Shown here piece by piece: positions 32,843-42,721 of a stretch of DNA of 64,000 nt. Within the stretch, counting starts at the first letter, position 1, and the number at the start of each line of letters is the position of its first letter. A program made the translations under genes and the position numbers. The notes under the pieces are model-generated. The model saw only the letters and a program-made list of their open reading frames with translations, ran no database searches and had not been told where the DNA came from. The stretch is from Variovorax ginsengisoli (GTDB lineage: Bacteria; Pseudomonadota; Gammaproteobacteria; Burkholderiales; Burkholderiaceae_C). The stretch spans positions 108,238 to 172,237 of the forward strand of contig NZ_JAUSRO010000015.1 in assembly GCF_030811835.1 (NCBI RefSeq). The letters run 5' to 3'.

Positions 32843-34897
32843 ATGTCCAACAACAGCTCTACCACCCTCCCTTTCCAGGCCGAAGTTGCGCAACTGCTGC
32901 ATCTCGTGACGCATGCGCTCTATTCGAACAAGGAGATCTTTCTTCGTGAGTTGATTTCCAATGCGTCCGACGCGTGCGACAAGCTGCGCTTCGAGGCCAT
33001 CAACAACGCGGCGCTGTACGAGGACGCGCCCAACCTCGAAGTGCGCGTGTCCTTCGACAAGGCGGCCAAGACCATCACGATTGCCGACAACGGCATCGGT
33101 CTGTCCAAGCAGGAAGCCATCGACAACCTGGGCACCATCGCCAAGAGCGGTACCAAGGACTTCATGAGCAAGCTCAGTGGAGACCAGAAGACCGACGCGC
33201 AGCTCATCGGCCAGTTCGGCGTGGGCTTTTATTCCGGTTTCATCGTGGCCGACCGCATTTCGGTCGAGTCGCGCCGCGCCGGCGCCCCCGTGAATGAAGG
33301 GGTGCGCTGGGCCAGCACCGGCACGGGTGACTTCGAGGTCGCCGACATCGAGCGCGCCCAGCGCGGCACCAGCGTCACACTGCACTTGCGCGAGGAGGCC
33401 GAGGAATACCTCAACCTCTGGAAGCTCAAGTCCGTCATCGCCAAGTACTCGGACCACATCTCGCTGCCCATCCTGATGGAAGCCGAGGAGTGGAAGGAAG
33501 GCGAGAACGACCAGCCCGGCGACATGGTCAAGACCGGTGAATGGGAGCCCGTCAACAAGGCCAGCGCACTCTGGGCGCGCGCCAAGAAGGACGTGACCAA
33601 GGAAGAGTACGAAGAGTTCTACAAGAACATCAGCCACGACTTCGAGGCGCCGCTGACCTGGAGCCACAACCGCGTGGAAGGCAGCACCGAATACACGCAG
33701 CTCCTCTACATCCCGGCGAAGGCGCCGATGGACCTGTGGAACCGCGACAAGACCGCGGGCGTCAAGCTGTACGTCAAGCGCGTCTTCATCATGGACGACG
33801 CCGAGGCGCTGATGCCCAGCTACCTGCGCTTCGTCAAGGGTGTGATCGACTCGTCGGACCTGCCGCTCAACGTGAGCCGCGAGCTGTTGCAGGAGAGCCG
33901 CGACGTCAAGGCCATCCGCGAAGGCAGCACCAAGCGCGTGCTGTCGATGCTCGAAGACCTGGCAAAGAAGGAAAAGAGCGCCGTCGAGAACGCTGCCGGC
34001 AAGATCGATGTGGGGTCCGGTGAATCGGTGCCCGCGCCCGAGCCGACCGAAGGCGTGACCGATGTCGTCGACAAGAAGACTGACGCCACGGTGCCGGCCG
34101 CAGAAGCCGCCGTCGAGTTTGCGGGCGGGGAAGACGCTGGCAAATACGCGAAGTTCTACGCCGAGTTCGGCGCCGTGCTCAAGGAAGGCCTGGGCGAAGA
34201 CATGGCCAACAGCGCGCGCATCGCCAAGCTGCTGCGTTTCGCCTCGAGCACCAGCGACACGGTCAGCGTGAGCTTTGCCGACTACAAGGCGCGCATGAAG
34301 GACGGCCAGGAAGCCATCTACTACATCACCGCCGATACGCTCGCCGGAGCCAAGAACAGCCCGCAGCTCGAAGTCTTCAAGAAGAAGGGCATCGAAGTGC
34401 TGCTGATGACCGACCGCGTCGACGAGTGGGCGCTGAACTACCTCCACGACTTCGATGGCACGCCGTTGCAAAGCGTGGCCAAGGGCGCGGTCGACCTGGG
34501 CAAGCTGCAGGACGAGGATGAGAAGAAGGCGGCCGAGGCAACGGCCGAAACCTTCAAGCCGGTGCTGGACAAGCTCAAGGAAGCGCTCAAGGACAAGGCG
34601 AGCGATGTGCGCGTGACGACCCGCCTGGTCGACTCGCCAGCCTGCCTCGTGGTGCAGGACGGCGGCATGAGCACGCAGCTCGCGCGCATGCTCAAGCAGG
34701 CCGGCCAGCCGGCACCCGAGCTCAAGCCGGTGCTGGAAGTCAACGCAGAGCATCCGCTGGTCAAGCGCCTGGAAAGCGCGGCGCATTTCGACGATCTCGC
34801 GCACATCCTGTTCGACCAGGCGTTGCTGGCCGAAGGCGGTATGCCGGCCGACCCGGCGGCCTATCTGCGCCGCGTCAACGTGCTGCTGGTGGGCTGA
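32843..34897 (+). CDS. htpG: Molecular chaperone HtpG (Hsp90)
   Basis: A 684-residue ATP-dependent cytoplasmic chaperone. The N-terminal GHKL ATPase motifs are clear (LFLRELISNASDACDKLRFE-like, ADNGIGLSKQEA, IGQFGVGFYSGFIVA). The middle domain contains SDLPLNVSRELLQ. It is longer than E. coli HtpG (624), mainly through an Ala/Glu/Pro-rich, low-complexity insertion near residues 378-430 (for example GKIDVGSGESVPAPEPTEGV) before KYAKFYAEFG. The preceding promoter looks RpoH-dependent. Confidence 0.96.
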   Translation: MSNNSSTTLPFQAEVAQLLHLVTHALYSNKEIFLRELISNASDACDKLRFEAINNAALYEDAPNLEVRVSFDKAAKTITIADNGIGLSKQEAIDNLGTIAKSGTKDFMSKLSGDQKTDAQLIGQFGVGFYSGFIVADRISVESRRAGAPVNEGVRWASTGTGDFEVADIERAQRGTSVTLHLREEAEEYLNLWKLKSVIAKYSDHISLPILMEAEEWKEGENDQPGDMVKTGEWEPVNKASALWARAKKDVTKEEYEEFYKNISHDFEAPLTWSHNRVEGSTEYTQLLYIPAKAPMDLWNRDKTAGVKLYVKRVFIMDDAEALMPSYLRFVKGVIDSSDLPLNVSRELLQESRDVKAIREGSTKRVLSMLEDLAKKEKSAVENAAGKIDVGSGESVPAPEPTEGVTDVVDKKTDATVPAAEAAVEFAGGEDAGKYAKFYAEFGAVLKEGLGEDMANSARIAKLLRFASSTSDTVSVSFADYKARMKDGQEAIYYITADTLAGAKNSPQLEVFKKKGIEVLLMTDRVDEWALNYLHDFDGTPLQSVAKGAVDLGKLQDEDEKKAAEATAETFKPVLDKLKEALKDKASDVRVTTRLVDSPACLVVQDGGMSTQLARMLKQAGQPAPELKPVLEVNAEHPLVKRLESAAHFDDLAHILFDQALLAEGGMPADPAAYLRRVNVLLVG

Positions 34898-34902
34898 TCA
34901 CG

Positions 34903-34922
34903 TGCCGCGCTGCGGCGCGGCA
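34903..34922. terminator. Bidirectional terminator between htpG and the SrkA-like gene
   Basis: TGCCGCGC and GCGCGGCA pair perfectly around TGCG in the 30-bp gap between two convergent genes. Only a short pyrimidine run (TCCCTT) follows. Confidence 0.65.
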
Positions 34923-34927
34923 TCCCT

Positions 34928-35950
34928 TCAGGCGTAAAGCGGTTCCTCGTCCATCGCCTCGCACTGCTCCTGCAGCATGAGCACCTGGCCCTTCCAGTAG
35001 TCGCTCGAGCCGAACCAGGGGAAGTTGATCGGGAAGATCGGGTCTTCCCATCGGCGCGCGAGCCAGGCGCTGTAATGGATCAGGCGCAGCGTGCGCAGCG
35101 GCTCGACCAGCGCCAGCTCGCGGCGGTCGAACTCGCGGAACTGTTCGTAGCCGTCGAGCAGCCCGCTGAGTTGGCCGGTGCGCTGCGCACGTTCGCCTGA
35201 CAGCAGCATCCACAGGTCCTGCACCGCAAAGCCGGTGCGCGCGTCGTCCAGATCGACGAAGTGCGGACCGCCGCCCGGCCGATCGGTCGGCGTCCAGAGG
35301 ATGTTGCCTGGATGCACGTCGCCGTGCAGCCGCAGTTTGCGCAGGCTGGCATCGCCGCTTGCGCCCAGCGCCGTGGCTTCGATGCGCGCGAGCGCCTCGT
35401 TGCACGCCGTCTCCCATTCGCGCTGCACGTCGAGCGGGATTTTCTCGTTGCCCAGCAACCAGTCGCGCGAGGCGGTGCCGAAGCTCTGCAGGTCGAGGGT
35501 CGGACGCGCGTCAAATGGCCGTCGCATGCCGATGGTGTGGATGCGCGCGAGAAAGCGGCCGACCCATTCGAGCACCTCGAAGTCGTCGAGCTCCGGCGCG
35601 CGGCCGCCGCGGTAGGGGCTCACGCTGAACGCGAAGCCCGCGTGGTGGTGCAGCGTGCGGCCGTGCAGCGTGAGCGGCGCCACGGCGGGCACCTCGGCGG
35701 CAGCGAGCTCGAGCGCAAAGGCGTGCTCTTCCATGATCTCGTCCGCGCTCCAGCGGCCGGGCCGATAGAACTTCAGCACGACCGCGCTGCGGTCTTCCAG
35801 GAACACCTGGTAGACGCGGTTTTCGTAGGAGTTGAGGCCGGTCAGGCGGCCGTCGCCGTGCAGGTCGAGCGTGGCGAGCGCGTCGAGCACCACGTCCGGC
35901 GTGAGGCTCTCGTAAGGGTGGGTGTTCGCTGGCGCTGCAGAAAGGGTCAT
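34928..35950 (-). CDS. srkA: Stress response serine/threonine kinase, SrkA (YihE/RdoA) family
   Basis: A 340-residue kinase of the APH/choline kinase fold. Features include SYENRVYQV near the nucleotide loop, VVLKFYRPGRW with the ATP lysine, catalytic loop LHGDVHPGNILW (about 207-218) and metal motif VDLDDA. In E. coli SrkA protects cells in envelope and oxidative stress. The ATG at 35950 is preferred; upstream codons in the open frame look non-coding. It lies 13 nt downstream of the DUF2855 gene, probably co-transcribed. Confidence 0.87.
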   Translation of the reverse strand: MTLSAAPANTHPYESLTPDVVLDALATLDLHGDGRLTGLNSYENRVYQVFLEDRSAVVLKFYRPGRWSADEIMEEHAFALELAAAEVPAVAPLTLHGRTLHHHAGFAFSVSPYRGGRAPELDDFEVLEWVGRFLARIHTIGMRRPFDARPTLDLQSFGTASRDWLLGNEKIPLDVQREWETACNEALARIEATALGASGDASLRKLRLHGDVHPGNILWTPTDRPGGGPHFVDLDDARTGFAVQDLWMLLSGERAQRTGQLSGLLDGYEQFREFDRRELALVEPLRTLRLIHYSAWLARRWEDPIFPINFPWFGSSDYWKGQVLMLQEQCEAMDEEPLYA

Positions 35951-35963
35951 GCAGCCATTGTCG

Positions 35964-37115
35964 CTACCCGGCGTCGGTGCCGGGGGCGAGCGACAGAATA
36001 TGGCCTGTGCGCGGGTCACCCCGGCCGGCCAGCACCTGCGCGTATGCCGCCTGCACGGCTGCGTCGCCCCGGTGGTGCGTGACGGTGAGCCAAGGCGATC
36101 GCGCGCTCGCCTCGCTGCCCTCGCCACCTACCTGCGCGACGAATGCACGCCAGGCCGCTGCCATGCGTTGGCCGAACACGTCGGCACCCCATTCGGCGGT
36201 GCGCTTCTTGATCTGCGCCGGTGCGAAGAACAGCGTGGCGCGGGGTCCCGGCAAGCGCTTTCCAGCGCCGCTCGCAGCCAACTGGTCGACATGCGTGCCG
36301 CCGATGGAACTGCTGTAGCGCAGGTTCGCAAAGCGCGTGTGGATGGCGCGTCGCAGTTCGCCATTGCCGGCAAAGTCGACGTAGACGCAGGGCGCATCGG
36401 CGGCAACCTGGTCGAGTTCTTCGTAGGCGAGCACGCGGTGGTAGCACCCCAGGCTCTCGCAAAACGCCTTGTTGGCCGCGGAGGTGAGGCCGACGACCTC
36501 GACGCCGGGCCGCTGATGCAGCAGGAAGGCGGTGCCGTAGGCCGTCTTGCTCGACGCGCTCGACAGCACCACCACGCCGGGCGTGCCCTGCGAACGGATG
36601 CCGAAGAAGTCGTTGTCTTCCAGGAAGTCGTCGATCAGCCAGGAAGTGATGAAGAGCGGACGCAGCAGTGCCTGCGTGGCTTCGGTGTCGGGCGTGTAGA
36701 GCGGGTCGCTGGTGCAGCGGAAATACTGGTTGTAGACGGCCGCCAGTTCGGCGCGATGGGGTGCGCCGTCGGCAAAGCGCAACGCCGACAGGCGATCGGG
36801 CGCGAGCACGGTGCTCGATGCCATCGGCCAGTAACCGTAGAGCCGCTCGCCCACGGCCACGCCGGGATGCAGCGATTGGGACACGCTGGCGAAGCCCCAC
36901 ACCGGGATCTGGCCCCAGCCCTCTTCACCGCTCGGATAGAACTGCCAGTAACCCATCGCGTCGCCGAACGCCGCGTAGGTGATGTTGTTGGAGGTGAGCG
37001 CGAAGGCGTCGATGCGCACGCGCACTTCACCCGGCTTCAGCGGGCTGTCTTCCTGCGTGCGCAGGCGGGTGGTGGCGAGCTGGTCCCGGCGGACGAGGAG
37101 GGTGGTTGTCGGCAT
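35964..37115 (-). CDS. DUF2855 family protein
   Basis: A 383-residue protein with a distant resemblance to medium-chain dehydrogenase/quinone reductase folds: KPGEVRVRIDAFALTSNNITYAAFGDAMGYW at the start, split here by its GroES-like character, then VVVLSSASSKTAYGTAFLLH as a Rossmann-like centre and YVDFAGNGELRRAIH. No standard NADPH GxGxxG motif or zinc ligands are evident. No substrate can be named. It sits immediately upstream of the kinase gene. Confidence 0.82.
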   Translation of the reverse strand: MPTTTLLVRRDQLATTRLRTQEDSPLKPGEVRVRIDAFALTSNNITYAAFGDAMGYWQFYPSGEEGWGQIPVWGFASVSQSLHPGVAVGERLYGYWPMASSTVLAPDRLSALRFADGAPHRAELAAVYNQYFRCTSDPLYTPDTEATQALLRPLFITSWLIDDFLEDNDFFGIRSQGTPGVVVLSSASSKTAYGTAFLLHQRPGVEVVGLTSAANKAFCESLGCYHRVLAYEELDQVAADAPCVYVDFAGNGELRRAIHTRFANLRYSSSIGGTHVDQLAASGAGKRLPGPRATLFFAPAQIKKRTAEWGADVFGQRMAAAWRAFVAQVGGEGSEASARSPWLTVTHHRGDAAVQAAYAQVLAGRGDPRTGHILSLAPGTDAG

Positions 37116-37222
37116 CGCCGTACCTTAGCCGAGCGCCATGAAAACTGCCACTGGGCGAGCCCGGTCGCGTCGCGCGGGGGACACGACAGGCAACGCGAGA
37201 CGCCTGTGGTTTTCGCCAAAGC

Positions 37223-37253
37223 AAAAAGGCGACCCCGCGTTGGCGGAGTCGCC
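37223..37253 (-). terminator. Rho-independent terminator of ohr
   Basis: On the minus strand GGCGACTCCGC pairs with GCGGGGTCGCC around a short loop and is followed by TTTTT, 36 nt after the ohr stop. A second GC-rich inverted repeat (GCCGGCC-AC-GGCCGGC) lies between them. Confidence 0.8.
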
Positions 37254-37289
37254 CTGGTGCCGCCGGCCGTGGCCGGCAGGCGCCTGCGA

Positions 37290-37715
37290 TCAGGCGATGG
37301 TGATTTCGACGTCGATGTTGCCGCGGGTGGCGTTCGAGTAAGGGCACACCTGGTGGGCGGTGTCCACCAGCAGCTTCTTCTGCGCGTCGTCCAGGCCGGG
37401 CAGGGTGATGGCCAGGGCCACCGAGATGCCGTAGGCCGCGCCGCCATTGGTCGGGCCGAGGGAAACCTTGGAGTCGATGGAAACGTCGTCAGGCACCTTG
37501 ACGCTGATCTTCGGACCCACGGCCTTCATGGCGCCGATGAAGCAGGCGGCGTAGCCGACCGCGAACAGTTGCTCGGGATTGGTGCCGGGCTTGCCCGAGC
37601 CGGGCGAGCTGAGCTTGACGTCGATGGCGCCGTCGCTGGACTTGCCGGCGCCGTCGCGGCCACCGACGGTATGGGCTTCGGCGGTGTAGAGCACTTTGTC
37701 GAGTTTCGTGGTCAT
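37290..37715 (-). CDS. ohr: Organic hydroperoxide resistance protein Ohr
   Basis: A 141-residue OsmC-superfamily thiol peroxidase reducing lipid and organic hydroperoxides in the cytoplasm. The catalytic pair is C58 (GYAACFIGAM) and C124 (HQVCPYSNATRGN), with R20 and E48 (NPEQLF) completing the active site. The ATG at 37715 follows AAAGGAACC. The OhrR gene lies 65 bp upstream on the same strand. Confidence 0.95.
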   Translation of the reverse strand: MTTKLDKVLYTAEAHTVGGRDGAGKSSDGAIDVKLSSPGSGKPGTNPEQLFAVGYAACFIGAMKAVGPKISVKVPDDVSIDSKVSLGPTNGGAAYGISVALAITLPGLDDAQKKLLVDTAHQVCPYSNATRGNIDVEITIA

Positions 37716-37780
37716 GGTGGTTCCTTTGGAGGTGGGGTGAAGAAAGCTTCTTTCGAAGCACGGGGGAAAAGGGTTGCGCG

Positions 37781-38239
37781 TCAGGCGGCCTTGATGCGAT
37801 CGCGCAGGGTCTGAATCTGTTGCGTGAGCTGCACGAGCTGTGGCACCGAGCACTGCGAGGCCGCCAGCAGACATGCCGGCACGCCTGCGGCGCGGGCCTT
37901 CAGCTTGCGGCCCACAGCAGTGAGCGTGACGTGCACCCGGCGCTCGTCGGCCACGTCGCGCACCCGCGCCACGAAGCCACCGATTTCCAGGCGCTTGAGC
38001 AGGGGCGTGAGCGTGCCGGAGTCGAGCGAGAGCCGCTCGCCGAGTTCGGAGACCATCACGCCGTCGCGTTCCCACAGGGCGAGCATCACGATGTACTGGG
38101 GGTAGGTCAGGCCGAGCTTTTCGAGCAAGGGTTTATAGAGCCGCGTCATGGCCAGCGACGCCGAATACATCGCGAAGCACAGCTGGTTGTCCAGCTGTTG
38201 CATGTCGTGAGCGGCGAGGGTGGTGGGGGCGGAGCGCAT
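37781..38239 (-). CDS. ohrR: MarR-family organic-peroxide sensor OhrR
   Basis: A 152-residue winged-helix repressor. The sensing cysteine is C21 in LCFAMYSAS, near the position of Xanthomonas OhrR Cys22, and C130 (SQCSVPQL) is a candidate resolving cysteine, making it a two-Cys type. The DNA-binding wing is RDVADERRVHVTLT. The reading frame is open to a TTG at 38260, but the ATG at 38239 aligns the cysteine with the family and leaves the operator outside the coding region. Confidence 0.9.
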   Translation of the reverse strand: MRSAPTTLAAHDMQQLDNQLCFAMYSASLAMTRLYKPLLEKLGLTYPQYIVMLALWERDGVMVSELGERLSLDSGTLTPLLKRLEIGGFVARVRDVADERRVHVTLTAVGRKLKARAAGVPACLLAASQCSVPQLVQLTQQIQTLRDRIKAA

Positions 38240-38257
38240 GGCCTGAATTATCTCGTG

Positions 38258-38276
38258 CAATTAAATTGTGCGCAAT
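38258..38276 (-). promoter_or_regulatory. OhrR operator upstream of ohrR
   Basis: CAATT-A-AATTG is a perfect inverted repeat (38258-38268), overlapped by ATTGTGCGCAAT. It resembles OhrR sites of the type TACAATT-AATTGTA. It lies about 20 nt before the chosen start, so OhrR should repress its own promoter, and ohr by read-through. Confidence 0.65.
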
Positions 38277-38318
38277 ATAATTCCATCCGACCGATAGGGT
38301 CGGACTGCTGGCGCGCTT

Positions 38319-39638
38319 TCAGGGCGCCAGCAGCGCCTTCGCAACGGCGTGGAACGCCGGCAGCGTGAGTGAGTCGTTGCCCGAATTGGCTGCGATGGGG
38401 TGCGCTGCGTAGCGCACGATCACCATCTCCGCCTTCGGGTCGACGTAGATGCTCTGGCCGTGGATGCCGCGTGCCATGTAGGCGCCATGTTCGTTGTTCG
38501 TGATCCACCACATGTCACGGTACGACCAGCCTGGCAGCAGCGCATAGCCGCCTTTGGCGAACTTGGCCGGATCGCCGCCGCGCGTGATGTCGGCCACTGC
38601 CGCAGCAGGAATCGCCTGCTGGCCGTTGGCGCGCCCGCCGTTGCGCATGGCCTCGCCGAAGCGGGCGAGGTCGCGCAAGGTGGTGTTGAGTCCGCCGCCG
38701 CCCGACGCCGTGCCAATGCGGTCGACCATGAAGTACGCGTCCTGCTCGGCACCGATGCGGCGCCAGATCTTCTCGCTCAGCAGTTCGGGAAGCGACTGGT
38801 TGTTGGCGCGCGCCAGGATCCATGCGAGCACCTCGGCATTCACCGTCTTGTAGGCGAATCCGTCATCGTGCTCGCCTTCCTTTTGCAGCGTCTTCAGGAA
38901 ATCGTAGAAGGTCCTTGGGCCCGCGTAGTTCGGCCCCGAGGCCATCATGCCGCCGGCCCGTGCGTAGTCGAACACCTCCGCCTTCGGGTCGGCGTAGTTC
39001 TCCGAATACTTCACGCCGATGGTCATGTCCATGACCTGGCGCACCGTAGCGTCGCCGTATGCGGTGTCCTTCATCTCGGGAAGGTACTGCGTCACCGGCG
39101 CGGCCGGGTCGAGCTTGCCTTCGGCCACCGAGATGGCGGCCAGGGTGCCCACGAAGGACTTGGTGACCGACATCGCCAAGTGCGGACGCTCGGGCGTGAG
39201 CGCACCGAAGTACTTCTCGTAGACCACGCGGCCCTTGTGCAGCACAAGCACCCCGTCGGTGTACGTGCGGGTGAGCATCTGGCCGAAGTTCAGCGCCTCA
39301 CCGCCCATCGATTGGAAGACCACGCCATCGAGATCGCGCGGCGCCGCCACCAGCGCGCTGGCGGCGCCGGGGCCGCGCCAGACGTTGGCCGTCGGACCCA
39401 GTTCACGCACATGCGAAAAGGTCCAGCGGTTGCGCGGAAAGGCACCGCTCATGGGGTTCTCGAACACGATGAGCTTGTCGGCCGACGGCGGAAAGCCCTG
39501 CATCCATCCCATCGCGCCCACCGACGTGGCGGCAGGATCGGGCAGGGCGGGGGCGGACGGCGTCTGGGCCTGGCTGGCGTTCATGGTGCAAGCACAAAAG
39601 ATCGCGGCGAGCGCGAGGGGGCGGAAGGAATGCGACAT
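38319..39638 (-). CDS. Secreted serine hydrolase of the beta-lactamase/NylB fold
   Basis: A 439-residue protein with a signal peptide (LALAAIFCACTMNASQAQ). The SxxK nucleophile motif is S157-V-T-K160 (AMSVTKSFVG), and Y211 in GVKYSENYADP corresponds to the catalytic tyrosine region of class C-like enzymes. The SVTKSFVG and YSENYADP segments resemble 6-aminohexanoate-dimer hydrolase (NylB)-type esterases more than true beta-lactamases. It is probably periplasmic. It is last in a leftward run with two fatty-acid oxidation-type genes, 18 nt from the hydratase. Confidence 0.85.
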   Translation of the reverse strand: MSHSFRPLALAAIFCACTMNASQAQTPSAPALPDPAATSVGAMGWMQGFPPSADKLIVFENPMSGAFPRNRWTFSHVRELGPTANVWRGPGAASALVAAPRDLDGVVFQSMGGEALNFGQMLTRTYTDGVLVLHKGRVVYEKYFGALTPERPHLAMSVTKSFVGTLAAISVAEGKLDPAAPVTQYLPEMKDTAYGDATVRQVMDMTIGVKYSENYADPKAEVFDYARAGGMMASGPNYAGPRTFYDFLKTLQKEGEHDDGFAYKTVNAEVLAWILARANNQSLPELLSEKIWRRIGAEQDAYFMVDRIGTASGGGGLNTTLRDLARFGEAMRNGGRANGQQAIPAAAVADITRGGDPAKFAKGGYALLPGWSYRDMWWITNNEHGAYMARGIHGQSIYVDPKAEMVIVRYAAHPIAANSGNDSLTLPAFHAVAKALLAP

Positions 39639-39656
39639 GGGGTCAGTGGCTCCGGC

Positions 39657-40478
39657 TCAGCGGCCCGTGAACTTCGCCGGACGGCGCTCGATGAAGGAAC
39701 GGATGCCTTCTGCGGCATCCTCGCTGTGCAGCAGGCGCCGCTTGACCGGCTCGAAATCCTGCGTGGCCTGAACGGCGCCTTCCTCGATCGCGCGCAGCAC
39801 GTTGAGCCGCGTCGCAACCACGGCCTGCGGTGCCTGCGCGGCGATGCGCTGCGCGATCTTCAATGCTTCGTCGAGTTCCTGGCCGGCCGGCACCACCTTC
39901 TGCACGAAGTTGAGGCGATAAGCCTCGGCGCTGTCGAATTCGTCGGCCGTCAGCAGGTGCAGCATGGCGTTGCCCATGCCGGCGCGCTCGGCCATGCGGA
40001 TCGTGGCACCGCCCGACGCCATGATCGCGCGTTGCACTTCCAGTTGCGAGAAGCGGCAGTTATCGGCCGCCACCACGATGTCGGCCGCCAGCATCAGCTC
40101 GATGCCGACCGTGAAACAGATGCCCTTGACCGCCGCCACCATCGGCTTGGTACGCCGCCGGTAGCCCGGCTGCCCCATGTTGTGCGGCTCCACCAGCGTG
40201 CCGTCGTCCGGCACCAGCTTGTTGCCCTGCTTCATGTATTGGGCGATGAGGGGCAGGTCGAGCCCCGCCGTGAAGTGATCTCCCATGGCATGAAGCACGC
40301 CCACGCGCAGGGCGGGGTCGTCGTCCAGGCGCGTATACGCCTCGGCGAGTTGCCTGAACATCGGCGGCGTCCAGCCATTGCGCTTGGCAGGCCGGTTGAT
40401 GCCGATCAGCAGCACGTGGTCGAGTACCTGCGTGTCGATGCAGCCTTCTGCGGGCGGGGTGGTGGGGGTGGCGGTCAT
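39657..40478 (-). CDS. Enoyl-CoA hydratase/isomerase family protein
   Basis: A 273-residue crotonase-fold protein. Oxyanion-hole regions DHFTAGLDL and FTVGIEL are present, and both catalytic glutamates of hydratases are kept (E127 and E147, 20 apart as in rat enoyl-CoA hydratase). V124 takes the place of the usual oxyanion glycine. The ATG at 40478 has AGGAGA upstream. It follows a 3-hydroxyacyl-CoA dehydrogenase by 26 nt; together they could perform two steps of a beta-oxidation-like route. Confidence 0.9.
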   Translation of the reverse strand: MTATPTTPPAEGCIDTQVLDHVLLIGINRPAKRNGWTPPMFRQLAEAYTRLDDDPALRVGVLHAMGDHFTAGLDLPLIAQYMKQGNKLVPDDGTLVEPHNMGQPGYRRRTKPMVAAVKGICFTVGIELMLAADIVVAADNCRFSQLEVQRAIMASGGATIRMAERAGMGNAMLHLLTADEFDSAEAYRLNFVQKVVPAGQELDEALKIAQRIAAQAPQAVVATRLNVLRAIEEGAVQATQDFEPVKRRLLHSEDAAEGIRSFIERRPAKFTGR

Positions 40479-40504
40479 GGGTTGTCTCCTTTTTTTGTTG
40501 GGGG

Positions 40505-41353
<849 letters not shown>

Positions 41354-41487
41354 TGAAGTGCTCCTGGAGTGGGATGGGAAAGAACAGGACGGCCGTGAAT
41401 GCGACCACTGGGATCGATTGTGTCGCAGCCGCCGTGCCAGGCCGTTCCCGCGGGTGACATCGGGACGCCTGCATTAAAGTGGCGTCC

Positions 41488-42708
41488 ATGACGACCCTCG
41501 GCACCCCTCTTTCCCCTTCTGCAACCCGCGTGATGCTCCTCGGCTCCGGCGAACTCGGCAAGGAGGTGCTGATCGCCCTGCAGCGCCTCGGCGTCGAAAC
41601 CCTTGCGGTCGACCGCTACGAGAACGCGCCCGGCCAGCAGGTCGCGCATCACGCGCGCACCATCACCATGAGCGATCCGGCCCAGCTCAAGGCGCTGATC
41701 GAGGCCGAGCGGCCTCACCTCGTGGTGCCCGAAATCGAAGCCATTGCCACGCCGATGCTCCAGGAACTCGAAGACGCCGGTGTTGTGCGCGTGATTCCCA
41801 CCGCCCGGGCCGCCCGCCTGACCATGGACCGCGAAGGCATCCGCCGCCTGGCCGCCGAAACACTGGGTGTGCCCACCAGCCCCTACAAGTTCTGCGACTC
41901 GCTCGCCGAACTGCAGGCCGCCATCGAGGGCGTGGATGGAAAGGGCATCGGTTACCCCTGCATCGTCAAGCCCGTGATGAGCAGCTCCGGCAAGGGCCAG
42001 AGCAAGATCGACGGTCCGGCCGACGTGCAGAAGGCCTGGGACTATGCGATGGCCGGTGGCCGCGTGAGCCACGGCCGCGTGATCGTCGAAGGCTTCATCG
42101 ACTTCGACTACGAGATCACGCTGCTGACCGTGCGCGCCATCGGCGCCGCTGGCGCGGTGCAGACCTCGTTTTGCGAGCCCATCGGCCATGTGCAGGTCAG
42201 CGGCGACTATGTCGAGAGCTGGCAGCCGCACCCGATGGCGCCGGCTGCGCTGCGCAAGGCGCAGGCGATTGCCGAGAAGGTCACGTCCGACCTGGGCGGG
42301 CAGGGGCTTTTCGGCGTCGAACTCTTCGTCAAGGGCGACGAGGTCTGGTTCAGCGAGGTGAGCCCGCGTCCGCACGACACCGGCATGGTCACGATGGCCA
42401 CGCAGTGGCAGAACGAATTCGAGCTGCATGCCCGCGCCATCCTGGGCCTGCCCGTCGACACGACGCTCCAGAGCCCTGGCGCCAGTGCCGTGATCTACGG
42501 TGGGGTCGACGCCACCGGTATTGCCTTCGACGGCGTGGCCGATGCGCTGAAGGTCCCCGGCACCGACGTTCGGCTGTTCGGCAAGCCCGAAAGCTTCGTC
42601 AAGCGCCGCATGGGCGTGGCGCTGGCGCATGCAGCCGATGTGGAGACGGCCCGCAGGAACGCCAAGGAAGCGGCATCCCGCGTCAAGCCGCGACGCTCCG
42701 GCCCCTGA
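41488..42708 (+). CDS. purT: Formate-dependent phosphoribosylglycinamide formyltransferase (PurT)
   Basis: A 406-residue ATP-grasp enzyme making formyl-GAR from formate in purine synthesis. Motifs include VMLLGSGELGKEVLIALQRL, VPEIEAIAT, PCIVKPVMSSSGKGQS and WFSEVSPRPHDTGMVTMAT. The ATG at 41488 is taken rather than the GTG three codons earlier, since family members begin close to this point. It is monocistronic and convergent with the TctB gene. Confidence 0.96.
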   Translation: MTTLGTPLSPSATRVMLLGSGELGKEVLIALQRLGVETLAVDRYENAPGQQVAHHARTITMSDPAQLKALIEAERPHLVVPEIEAIATPMLQELEDAGVVRVIPTARAARLTMDREGIRRLAAETLGVPTSPYKFCDSLAELQAAIEGVDGKGIGYPCIVKPVMSSSGKGQSKIDGPADVQKAWDYAMAGGRVSHGRVIVEGFIDFDYEITLLTVRAIGAAGAVQTSFCEPIGHVQVSGDYVESWQPHPMAPAALRKAQAIAEKVTSDLGGQGLFGVELFVKGDEVWFSEVSPRPHDTGMVTMATQWQNEFELHARAILGLPVDTTLQSPGASAVIYGGVDATGIAFDGVADALKVPGTDVRLFGKPESFVKRRMGVALAHAADVETARRNAKEAASRVKPRRSGP

Positions 42709-42721
42709 CGGTAGGTGCGCA

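Noticed and set aside
39657..40478. Possible loss of a catalytic glutamate in the enoyl-CoA hydratase
   Set aside because: After lining it up with the rat enzyme, both glutamates are present as E127 and E147, 20 residues apart as expected.
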